Shown: positions 40,079 through 47,461 of the stretch, piece after piece
Layout of the letters: each line of letters begins with the position of its first letter
Numbering within the stretch: position 1 is the stretch's first letter
NCBI RefSeq assembly: GCF_042682045.1
Contig: NZ_JBHUGS010000001.1
Coordinates: 1,054,001 to 1,118,000 of the forward strand
Direction of reading: 5' to 3'
Origin: Sphingomonas_R arantia
Lineage (GTDB): Bacteria; Pseudomonadota; Alphaproteobacteria; Sphingomonadales; Sphingomonadaceae
Length of the DNA: 64,000 nt
Position numbers and translations under genes: made by a program
The notes under the pieces: model-generated
The model's database searches: none
Told to the model about the DNA's origin: nothing
Seen by the model: the letters and a program-made list of their open reading frames with translations, nothing else

Positions 40079-41337
40079 CATCTCAGCCCTCGTGGTTCCG
40101 CCAGCGCGGCTACCTTCATCTCGATATGCCAGTAAAGGTGGCTTATGCAGCGTCATTGAATGCCGCGAGCGTCGCTGCGCATACGTGGTCGCCCTTGATA
40201 CACTACGTCAAAAGCGAGAAACGCTACAAAGTCGATGAGCATAAAACCGTAGCGAAACAGCGGTCAATTATGTTCGCGTCTCATCGTGATGCGTGTGTTC
40301 TGTCGAAATACTCGGCTGATCTCGTAAAGCGATTGGACCAGTGGTATATAGCGAATGATCTGAACGAGACGGTAATCGCGTATCGTTCGCTAGGACAATC
40401 TAATTATCACTTCGCTAAGCGGGTCGAAGATTTCGTGCGGCAACAGTCCGCCCTTACGGTAATGTGTTTCGATGTAACTGGATTCTTCGATAACTTGGAC
40501 CACCGAAGGCTTAAGTCTAGGCTTAAATGGATAATTGGTGACGAGGAATTAAGCTCGGATTGGTTTGCAGTCCTGCGGGCGGTAACACGGTATCGTTACA
40601 TTGACCTAGTTGATATAAAAAAGCACGATGAGCTTGCAAAGCGTTTAAAAGAACGCAAACACCATCCGCTTGCGACAATCGTCGACCTAAAGAAGCTTGG
40701 TGTGCCAATCCACAAAAACCTAAACGCCATTGGCATCCCACAAGGAACGCCGATTAGTGCCAGCTTATCAAATCTTTATCTTACCGAGTTTGATCAGGAG
40801 GTGGCAGCGGAGGCTGTCAAGCACAACGCACTTTACCAGCGTTATTCGGACGACATCCTAATTGCCTGTTGCCCAAGTTTAGCGAATATGTTTCGATCTA
40901 TGTTTCGATCTATGGTTCGAGATAAATTGAATGAACATGGGTTAACGCTTCAAGACAAAAAGACGGAAATTGTTACGCTCTGTAATTCCGAAAATGGATC
41001 CACGTTCCAATATCTAGGCTATCAGCTGGGCCACGTTGAAGCCAGAATTAGGCTTAAGTCACTTTCTCGCCAGTGGCGCACTGCTAAGAGAGCGGTGAAG
41101 AAGACTGAGCGTGTTGGCTTGGCCGCAATGAAGTCCGGGAAAGCCAAGCAGATATACACACGAAAGTTACGCATGCGGTTCACGACGACCGGGGCAAGAA
41201 ACTTCCTCGCCTATGCTGAGAAATCGGCGGTGACCTTAGATTCAGCTGCGCTTCGCGGTCAGGCGCGAAAGCTCCACAAATTTATGAATAGGGAAATAAC
41301 TCGGCTACGCGGACCATCCAAGCCGAAGAAAGACTAG
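40075..41337 (+). CDS. Reverse transcriptase of the unknown-group / DRT defence type
   Basis: A 420-residue reverse transcriptase. The N-terminal block is RGYLHLDMPVK with SIMFASHRDACVLSKY and IAYRSLGQSNYHFAK. Palm motifs are FDVTGFFDNLDH (catalytic Asp133), GIPQGTPISASLSN (221-233) and RYSDDILI with the YSDD box at 257-260. No maturase, endonuclease or integrase domain follows, so it is not a group II intron protein. Single-gene defence RTs of this length (DRT2-like) are the closest group I can suggest; the subgroup is uncertain. GC content is far below its neighbours, indicating horizontal transfer. Confidence 0.82.
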   Translation: MSSQPSWFRQRGYLHLDMPVKVAYAASLNAASVAAHTWSPLIHYVKSEKRYKVDEHKTVAKQRSIMFASHRDACVLSKYSADLVKRLDQWYIANDLNETVIAYRSLGQSNYHFAKRVEDFVRQQSALTVMCFDVTGFFDNLDHRRLKSRLKWIIGDEELSSDWFAVLRAVTRYRYIDLVDIKKHDELAKRLKERKHHPLATIVDLKKLGVPIHKNLNAIGIPQGTPISASLSNLYLTEFDQEVAAEAVKHNALYQRYSDDILIACCPSLANMFRSMFRSMVRDKLNEHGLTLQDKKTEIVTLCNSENGSTFQYLGYQLGHVEARIRLKSLSRQWRTAKRAVKKTERVGLAAMKSGKAKQIYTRKLRMRFTTTGARNFLAYAEKSAVTLDSAALRGQARKLHKFMNREITRLRGPSKPKKD

Positions 41338-41421
41338 TCCAGAACATCAAACGTAGCAGCTGAATTAGCTGAGATCTGATTATAGATTTGGCCTCAGGCC
41401 AGATGTCGAATTCCGCAATTA
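41338..41421 (+). terminator. Possible weak transcript end after the reverse transcriptase
   Basis: CAGCT-GAATT-AGCTG (41357-41371) forms a 5-bp hairpin in the 84 low-GC bases between the reverse transcriptase and the convergent gspD stop. GGCCTCAGGCC lies at 41391-41401. No strong T tract is present. Confidence 0.35.
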
Positions 41422-43515
41422 TCAATACAACCCATTAATCTCCGTCGTCAGCCTCGGGCCGGTGGGGCGGAGGAGGGGGCTGTCGCCGGGGCGGGGGCGG
41501 AGTTCGATGTTGGCTTCTTCGCCGCGGAGGCGGGCGTACTGGCGGTCGGTGGCGGTGTCGGCGCTGGCCTTGTCGCGCAGGATGGTGGGTTTGAGGAAGA
41601 CGAACAGCGTACGCTTCGTGCGGCTGGTCGTGCGGCTCTTGAACAGGTTGCCGAGGACGGGGACGTCGCCGAGCACCGGGACCTGGCTGCGGCTGCTTTC
41701 GCGGTCGTCGGTGATGAGGCCGCCGAGCACGATGGTGCCGCCATTGTCGGCGAGCACCTTCGTCTGGATCGCGCGGCGGTTGGTGATGAGATCGGCGGCG
41801 CCTGATACCGCACCGACGAGCGAGGAGACCTCCTGGCTGACCTCCAGCCGGACGACGTTGCCCTGCAGGATGCGCGGGATGACGCGGAGCGTGATGCCGA
41901 CGTCCTGCCGTTCGATCGTCGTGAACGGGTTGGTGCTGTTGCCGTCGGTCGCGAAGCTGCCGGTGCGGAAGGGGACGTTCTGGCCGACGACGATCTGCGC
42001 AACTTCGTTGTCGAGCGTGGTGACGCTGGGCGTGGAGAGCAGGTTCGCGCGGCTGGACGTGCCGATCGCCTGGAGCAGGATGTTGAAGCTGTTGCCGATG
42101 CCGAGATTGCCGGTCAGCCCGTTGCTGAGCACGCCGGCGGCCGCGACCGGATTGATCGCGGACAGCAGAGAGCTGAGCGGGAGGCCGAGCGTGGTCGACG
42201 AGTTGGACAGGCCGTCCGCCCCGGTGATGGCGGCGGCGCCGACGCCGAGCTGGATGCCGAGCGATTCGGCCTGGTCGCCGGTGATCTCGACGATCGCGGC
42301 CTCGATCAGCACCTGCGGCCGGCGGACGTCGAGATCGGCGATCAGCGGTTCGAGCGCGGCGATCGCGGTGGGCGTGCCGCGCGCGACGATGGCGTTGATC
42401 TCCGGCGCGGGCTGCACCGCGAGTTCGGGGGTGGAGAAGCCCTGGACGGCCTGACGCTGTCCGCCGGCACCGGTGTTGCCGCCGCCGGATGCGCCGAGCA
42501 GCGAGCCGAGGCCCGCACTGCCGCCGGATGCCGCGGCCCCGAGTGCGGAGCCGCCAGCGGCGGACAGCGACGGGCCGATCCCGCCGCCGAGATTGCTGCC
42601 GCCGCCGAGGCCGCCCGCGCCGATCGAGGAGCCGGCCAGGCTGCGCGCGACGGGGTTGTCGGCCTGGGCGGATCCATCGCCGAGCAGGCCGCGCAGGACG
42701 AGCGTGATCGATTCGGCGTCGCCGTTGGTCAGCCGGAAAACGCGCGTGATGGGGGTCGCGCCGCCGGGCTGGTCGAGCAGCCGGGCCATGCGCCGCGCCT
42801 CCGCCAGGGCGGACGCATCGCCGCGGACCAGGACGATGTTGCTGCGTTCGTCGGCGACGACCTTTGCGCCATTGTCGCCCATGACCGCCTGGATCGCGGT
42901 GGCGACGTCGCGTGCGGAGCCGTTGCGCAGCGTGATGCTGTCGAACGAGGCACCGCCGCCGCTGTCGAGCGAGGCGGCGAGCCGTTCGATGCGGCGGACA
43001 TTTTCGGCATAGTCGGTGACGACGACGGCGTCGGGATTGGTCACGGCCTCGATCGTGCCGAAGCTGGCGATGAGCGGGCGGAAGACGCGGACCGCGGCCT
43101 CCGGCTGGAGATTGCGGAGGCGGATGAGGCGGGTGACGACGTCCTGCGCGCCGGCATTGCCGCGCAGGGCAGAGCTGCCGCCGTCGCGGATCGCGTTCGC
43201 CTGAGGGATGATGCGCCAGCTGCGGCCGGAGCGGACCGCGGCGAACCCCTGGACGCGGAGGACGGACTGGAACAGTTCCCAGACGCCGCCGACGCTGAGC
43301 GGTTCGGCGGAGGTGACGTTGACCCGGCCCTTGACCGCGGGATCGAGGATCAGCGTGCGGCCGGTGATGCGGCTGATCTGTTCGGCGACGTCGGCAATTT
43401 CGACGTCGCGCATGTTGACGACCACGTCCGCGACGGGGCCCTGCGCGGAGGAAGGAGCGACGGGCAACAGCGTGGCGAGCGCCACGGCGGCGAGGAAACG
43501 GTTCGGGCGGATCAT
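41422..43515 (-). CDS. gspD: Type II secretion system secretin GspD
   Basis: A 697-residue outer-membrane secretin with a signal peptide ending near SSAQG. N0 domain (VVVNMRDVEIADVAEQISRI) and N1-N3 domains follow, with a long Gly/Ser-rich insertion around residues 285-355 in N3. The C-terminal secretin barrel begins about residue 390, with RANLLSTPSVTTLDNEVA and VPVLGDVPVLGNLFKS. This is the exit pore for folded proteins. It ends beside the low-GC island, so its 3' end lies at the junction. It is the last gene of the minus-strand run G-H-I-C-D. Confidence 0.95.
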   Translation of the reverse strand: MIRPNRFLAAVALATLLPVAPSSAQGPVADVVVNMRDVEIADVAEQISRITGRTLILDPAVKGRVNVTSAEPLSVGGVWELFQSVLRVQGFAAVRSGRSWRIIPQANAIRDGGSSALRGNAGAQDVVTRLIRLRNLQPEAAVRVFRPLIASFGTIEAVTNPDAVVVTDYAENVRRIERLAASLDSGGGASFDSITLRNGSARDVATAIQAVMGDNGAKVVADERSNIVLVRGDASALAEARRMARLLDQPGGATPITRVFRLTNGDAESITLVLRGLLGDGSAQADNPVARSLAGSSIGAGGLGGGSNLGGGIGPSLSAAGGSALGAAASGGSAGLGSLLGASGGGNTGAGGQRQAVQGFSTPELAVQPAPEINAIVARGTPTAIAALEPLIADLDVRRPQVLIEAAIVEITGDQAESLGIQLGVGAAAITGADGLSNSSTTLGLPLSSLLSAINPVAAAGVLSNGLTGNLGIGNSFNILLQAIGTSSRANLLSTPSVTTLDNEVAQIVVGQNVPFRTGSFATDGNSTNPFTTIERQDVGITLRVIPRILQGNVVRLEVSQEVSSLVGAVSGAADLITNRRAIQTKVLADNGGTIVLGGLITDDRESSRSQVPVLGDVPVLGNLFKSRTTSRTKRTLFVFLKPTILRDKASADTATDRQYARLRGEEANIELRPRPGDSPLLRPTGPRLTTEINGLY

Positions 43516-43525
43516 GCGGGGTCCT

Positions 43526-44365
43526 TCACCGGGCCGGGAGCGATACGGCGATGCGACGGCCGTTCCGGACGAGTTCTACACGTAGCGGGCCGCCGGCGGC
43601 GGCGGAAGCGAACAGGGCGCGATCGCGGTTCGCGTCACCGACGGCGGCGCCGTTGACGCGTTCGACGAGGTCGCCGGGCTGGAGCCCCGCGGCGCGCATG
43701 GCGGGCGATGCGCCCGGGCCGATGCGGTAGCCGCCGTCGGTCGGCGTCGCACCCATGCTGTCGAGGAACGCGGCCGGCGCGCCGGCCCCCGATGGCGGGG
43801 GCGAGAAGACGAGCGGCGCGGAGGGGACTGGCGTGGGGGTAGCGGCGGTCGGCAGGCCGACGAACGGTTGCGCGGCGGGGGCTGTGCCGGCTGCGGCCGC
43901 CGGTGGCGCGCCGGGTTGCGGGAAGCCGAGCGTCTGGAGCCCGGCCGGGCCGCGGAGCAGGATATGGTCGATCGCGATGCTGTCGACGATCGCGCCGCCG
44001 GGGGCGGGGTCGCCGACGTGGAGCAGCGCCGCGGGGGTGTCGCCGGCCGAGACGAGTGCGGTCGACGCGCTGGCGGGCCGTGCGAACATGACGGCGCGCA
44101 GGACGAGGTTGCCGGCGGCGGCTGCGGTCGCGACGGGGGCGGCCGAGCCGAACGGGCTGGCCGCGACGATCGCGGCGACGTCGACCGGCGGGGGCGGGGC
44201 GACGGGCGTGAAGGCGACGGCGCGGGCCGGGAGACCCGATTCGCCGGTGAGGCGCCAGGTGAGGCCGGCGAGCGCGATCGCGACCGACACGATGACCGCG
44301 CCGGTGAACAGATCGACGCCGATTTCGGCACGGCTGCGGCGGAGGGGGACGCGCAGGATCGTCAT
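43526..44365 (-). CDS. gspC: Type II secretion system protein GspC
   Basis: A 279-residue inner-membrane protein linking the platform to the secretin. One N-terminal membrane helix (about residues 16-37) and a periplasmic homology region (LVLRAVMFARPASASTALVS, IDHILLRGPAGLQTL) are followed by a Pro/Ala-rich linker. A C-terminal PDZ domain reads YRIGPGASPAMRAAGLQPGD and VERVNGAAV. Its ATG overlaps the gspI stop (ATGA), and gspD follows after 10 bases. Confidence 0.92.
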   Translation of the reverse strand: MTILRVPLRRSRAEIGVDLFTGAVIVSVAIALAGLTWRLTGESGLPARAVAFTPVAPPPPVDVAAIVAASPFGSAAPVATAAAAGNLVLRAVMFARPASASTALVSAGDTPAALLHVGDPAPGGAIVDSIAIDHILLRGPAGLQTLGFPQPGAPPAAAAGTAPAAQPFVGLPTAATPTPVPSAPLVFSPPPSGAGAPAAFLDSMGATPTDGGYRIGPGASPAMRAAGLQPGDLVERVNGAAVGDANRDRALFASAAAGGPLRVELVRNGRRIAVSLPAR

Positions 44366-44814
44366 GCGGCGGGGACCGGTGCGATCTTCGGCCCGCGATC
44401 GACGAAGCCGCCGAGCGTGACCATGGGCGCGGCGCCGGGCGGGCCCACGGCGACGTCGATGCGGGACAGGTCGGGGTCCGGGCTGGTGCGGATCATGGTG
44501 CGCACCTGCCAGCGTCGGCCGAGCATGTCGACCGTTCCCGCACCCGCAGCGCCCGCCGTGTCGCCGATCGCGAGTTCGGTCAGGCGGTTTTCGGCGACCC
44601 AGACAGCGGCGGCGCGCGATTCGAGGCGGGCGATGGAGTCGATGTGGCTTTCGACCGCGCGGACCAGGCCGGCGGCGGCGACGCCCAGGATGAGGAGCGC
44701 GACGAGCGCCTCGATCAGCGAAAAGCCCTGTTCGGTCTCGGGAATGGCGTTTCGCGGGGTTCTCGACAGGCTCGAACCGAACGGGGTGGGGGGCAGGGGT
44801 GCGGTGCCGTTCAC
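44362..44814 (-). CDS. gspI: Type II secretion minor pseudopilin GspI with repeat-derived leader
   Basis: A 150-residue pseudopilin. The prepilin peptidase site is EQG|FSLIEALVALLILG, with Gly30, Phe31 and the essential Glu35 (position 5 of the mature protein). The start GTG 44814 overlaps the gspH stop (GTGA). Between that start and the cleavage site there is no other ATG, GTG or TTG, so the 30-residue leader must include PPTPFGSSLSRTP, which is translated family A repeat. Normal GspI leaders are around 6-10 residues. The body is standard and its end overlaps gspC. Confidence 0.85.
   Translation of the reverse strand: MNGTAPLPPTPFGSSLSRTPRNAIPETEQGFSLIEALVALLILGVAAAGLVRAVESHIDSIARLESRAAAVWVAENRLTELAIGDTAGAAGAGTVDMLGRRWQVRTMIRTSPDPDLSRIDVAVGPPGAAPMVTLGGFVDRGPKIAPVPAA
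44755..44788. repeat. Family A repeat, copy 5 (right arm, inside gspI)
   Basis: GTTCTCGACAGGCTCGAACC plus GAACGGGGTGG, one arm of the family A palindrome. It lies wholly within the leader-coding part of gspI. Confidence 0.88.
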
Positions 44815-45275
44815 GATGCTGCGCCCGCCGTCGTCGTGACGGTCATGCCGTCGTAGCGGACGCGCCAGCTGTCGCGGGTGGAGCCGATGCGGGCGTCGAT
44901 GGTGCCGCCCATGCCGTCGATCCCGATCGGCACGGGCGCGGGGGTGACGCCGGACAGCGTGACGCCCGAAGGCAGGTCGTGGCGGGCGAGTAGCGGGGTA
45001 TCGGACGCGGCCCAGCGGCGGCCGTCCCACGCGAGGAAGCCGTAGCCGCGGGCGTCGGCTGTGAACGCGACCGCGCGGTCGGTGACCATGACGTCGTCGG
45101 CGGCCATGCGGATGCGGGCGGACAGCCGGCGCGCCTCGTTTTCCGCACTCGCGCCGCGGTTGGCGGCGCCCATGCCGAGCGTCACGGCGCCGCCCGCAAT
45201 GCCGATGATGACGAGCACCACGAGCATTTCGACCAGCGTCATGCCGGTTTCGGACGGATGTCGCACGCGCCGCAT
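44811..45275 (-). CDS. gspH: Type II secretion pseudopilin GspH
   Basis: A 154-residue pseudopilin. The leader MRRVRHPSETG is cut before Met12, followed by TLVEMLVVLVIIGIAGG with Glu16 at mature position 5. The C-terminal domain contains DVMVTDRAVAFTADARGYGF, typical of the GspH/FimT fold. ATG 45275 begins 5 bases after the gspG stop. The stop overlaps the gspI GTG. Confidence 0.9.
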   Translation of the reverse strand: MRRVRHPSETGMTLVEMLVVLVIIGIAGGAVTLGMGAANRGASAENEARRLSARIRMAADDVMVTDRAVAFTADARGYGFLAWDGRRWAASDTPLLARHDLPSGVTLSGVTPAPVPIGIDGMGGTIDARIGSTRDSWRVRYDGMTVTTTAGAAS

Positions 45276-45280
45276 GACGG

Positions 45281-45775
45281 TCAACGGCGGCGTTCGGTCA
45301 GGTCCGCGTCGAGGCCTTCGCCGCCGGGCTGGCCGTCCTTGCCGAGCGAGGACAGGTCGAAGCCGCTGCCGCTTTCGCCCGGGTTCTTGTACGCATAGGG
45401 GCGGCCCCACGGGTCCATCGGGACCTGCGGCAGATAGCCTTCGGTGGCATAGTTGGTCGGCACGGGCGCACCGGACGGCTTTTCGGCCAGCGCCGTCAGC
45501 CCCTGTTGCGTCGAGGGGTAGTCGCCATTGTCGAGGCGGTACATCTTGAGCGCGGCGGCGATCGTCTTGAGATCGGTGCGGGCGACCGTGACGCGCGCCT
45601 CGTCCGGGCGGCCGATGACGTTGGGGACGATGAGCGCGGCGACGAGCGCGATGATCGCCAGCACGACGATCATTTCGACCAGCGTCAAGCCGGCCTGACT
45701 GTCACCCAAATGTCTTTGTTCGGGCAGTACCCGTGGGGCCTGCGGTAGGCTAGTGTCTGTCGGCAACGTCGTCAT
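45281..45775 (-). CDS. gspG: Type II secretion major pseudopilin GspG
   Basis: A 164-residue major pseudopilin. Cleavage is expected after Gly29 (QAG|LTLVEMIVVLAIIALVAALI), with Glu34 at mature position 5; the residue after the cut is Leu rather than the usual Phe or Met. The C-terminal GspG fold is clear: ARTDLKTIAAALKMYRLDNG, YPSTQQGLTAL and DPWGRPYAYKNPG. The calcium-site region GKDGQPGGEGLDAD is present near the end. It heads the minus-strand run and is divergent from gspL, with 22 bases between starts. Confidence 0.95.
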   Translation of the reverse strand: MTTLPTDTSLPQAPRVLPEQRHLGDSQAGLTLVEMIVVLAIIALVAALIVPNVIGRPDEARVTVARTDLKTIAAALKMYRLDNGDYPSTQQGLTALAEKPSGAPVPTNYATEGYLPQVPMDPWGRPYAYKNPGESGSGFDLSSLGKDGQPGGEGLDADLTERRR

Positions 45776-45797
45776 CGGACCACCAATAAGGCTTTAT

Positions 45798-46976
45798 GTG
45801 AAAGTCACGTTACACGCGATCCATCAACGCGACTATCGCCGTCTGCGTGCCTTCATGCCGCCCGCGGGGCCGGGTGGGGTGTGGGTGCTCGGCACCGGTG
45901 CGCCTCTCGTGCGCGAAGCCGCGGACGAAGGTGCGCGGACCGGTGCGGTCGTGCTGGTGCCGACCGAGCAGGTGCTGCTGACCGTCGTCGATCTGCCGCT
46001 GGCATCGCGACGGCAAAGGCTGGCGGCGCTGCCGTTCGCGATCGAGGACCGGATCGCGGAACCGATCGAGGCGGTGCATGCGGCGCTGGGCACCGAGACC
46101 GGGCCGGGGCGCTATTTGGCGGGTGTGGTCGCGACCGCGACGATGGCGGCGTGGGTCGCGCGGATCGAGGCGGCGGGGCTGGGCCATGCGGCGGTGATGC
46201 CCGATGCGCTGGCTGTGCCGTTGCCGGCGGAGGGCGCGTGGGGCGTGGAGCGGACCGGCGACCGGGTGCTGGTGCGGACGGCGGACGGCGGCGGCTTTGC
46301 GGTGCCGGCGGCGCGGTTTGCGGCGATCTGGGGCGTGGCGGGGCGGCCGGACTGTATCTTGTACGGTGAGGCGTTGCCGGACGGGATTGCGGGCGTGGCG
46401 GCGGCCGAGCCGGTCGTCGGCGTGCCGAGCGTGGCGATCGACCTGCGGCAGGGTGCGTTTGCACGCGTGCGACGGGCGACGTCGCGGTTGTGGCGGCGGG
46501 CGGCGATCGTGGCGGGCTGCGGCCTGCTGGCGCACGGGGCGATCGCGGCGGCGGACACGATCGCGCTGCAACGCGTGGCGGCCGAGCGGAAGGCGGAGAC
46601 CGCGGCGATCGTCGAGCGGATCGCGCCGGGCACGTCGACGAGCGGCGATTTGGCCGAGGTAGCGGGGGACCTGCTGCCCAGCGGGAATGCGACGCCGGGG
46701 GCGACGTTCGTGCCGATGATGGGGCGGATTTCGCAGGCGATGGGCGCGGGCGTGACGTTGCGGTCGCTGGCCTATGATGCGGGCGCGGGGACGATCGTGC
46801 TGGACGTGAGCGCGCCGGACCTGGCGGCGGTGCAGGGCGTGGAGGCGCGGATGCGTAGCGCAGGGCTGGTGGTGAGCGGCGGCGGCGGGACCGCGGCGGC
46901 GGGCGGGGCCGAGGGGCAGATCACGGTCCAGACGCGGGCCAATGCGGCGGTATCGGCGACGGGAGAGGCAGGCTGA
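45798..46976 (+). CDS. gspL: Type II secretion inner-membrane protein GspL
   Basis: A 392-residue bitopic protein. The cytoplasmic actin-like domain (about residues 1-225; LVPTEQVLLTVVDLPL, LPFAIEDRIAEPIEAVHAAL) binds the GspE ATPase. A membrane helix near 240-258 and a periplasmic ferredoxin-like domain from about 300 (FVPMMGRISQAMGAGVTL) follow. GTG 45798 is used, with AAGG 6 bases upstream; the frame opens earlier but would overlap gspG. The stop overlaps the next gene by one base. Confidence 0.9.
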   Translation: MKVTLHAIHQRDYRRLRAFMPPAGPGGVWVLGTGAPLVREAADEGARTGAVVLVPTEQVLLTVVDLPLASRRQRLAALPFAIEDRIAEPIEAVHAALGTETGPGRYLAGVVATATMAAWVARIEAAGLGHAAVMPDALAVPLPAEGAWGVERTGDRVLVRTADGGGFAVPAARFAAIWGVAGRPDCILYGEALPDGIAGVAAAEPVVGVPSVAIDLRQGAFARVRRATSRLWRRAAIVAGCGLLAHGAIAAADTIALQRVAAERKAETAAIVERIAPGTSTSGDLAEVAGDLLPSGNATPGATFVPMMGRISQAMGAGVTLRSLAYDAGAGTIVLDVSAPDLAAVQGVEARMRSAGLVVSGGGGTAAAGGAEGQITVQTRANAAVSATGEAG

Positions 46977-47461
46977 TGGCGATCCCGTTCGAACCTTATG
47001 TGGTGCGTGGCCGGTCGTGGTGGATGGACCGATCGCCACGCGAACGCGTGATGCTGGCGGTGCTGGGCGGCGTGGCGGTGATCGCGCTGATGCTGGTGCT
47101 GGTCGTGAAGCCGTTGCAGGCGGCGCGCGGCCAGGCGCTGGCCGATATCCGGACATACGAGACGCTGTCCGCCGGGCTGGTCGCGGCGGGGCCGGCGGTG
47201 CGGCCGGCGGGTACCGCGCGGACCGGGCCGGTGGCCCAGATTCTGACGACGACCGCGGCGGGTTTCGGCCTGACGGTGCAGCGTGTCGAGCCGGAGGGCG
47301 GGCGGACGCGCGTCGTGATGGACGGCGTGCCTTATGACGCGACGATCCGCTGGCTGGCGGATCTGGAGACGGGTGGCGGCGTGACGCTGGCCGAACTGCG
47401 GCTGGACCGCGGGACGGCGCCGGGGACGGTCAACGTGCAACTGGTGGTGCAGGGCGAATGA
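46976..47461 (+). CDS. gspM: Type II secretion inner-membrane protein GspM
   Basis: A 161-residue protein with an N-terminal amphipathic stretch (SWWMDRSPRERVMLAVLGG), one membrane helix (about 26-45), a coiled-coil segment and a ferredoxin-like C-terminal domain (LTTTAAGFGLTVQRVEPEGG). It partners GspL in the platform. It is coupled to gspL (1-base overlap) and gspE (ATGA). Confidence 0.9.
   Translation: MAIPFEPYVVRGRSWWMDRSPRERVMLAVLGGVAVIALMLVLVVKPLQAARGQALADIRTYETLSAGLVAAGPAVRPAGTARTGPVAQILTTTAAGFGLTVQRVEPEGGRTRVVMDGVPYDATIRWLADLETGGGVTLAELRLDRGTAPGTVNVQLVVQGE

Noticed and set aside
40075..41337. Interpretation of the reverse transcriptase as a group II intron protein or a retron
   Set aside because: No maturase or endonuclease domain follows the palm and no intron boundary motifs are evident. 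The upstream layout does not show the paired msr/msd inverted repeats expected of a retron at the gene boundary. This is not fully excluded without a tree.
39657..41402. AGGCCAG occurring at both ends of the low-GC island (39657-39663 and 41396-41402) as a target-site duplication
   Set aside because: A 7-base match in a GC-rich genome is expected by chance, and the exact island ends are not known. No integrase or transposase is present.
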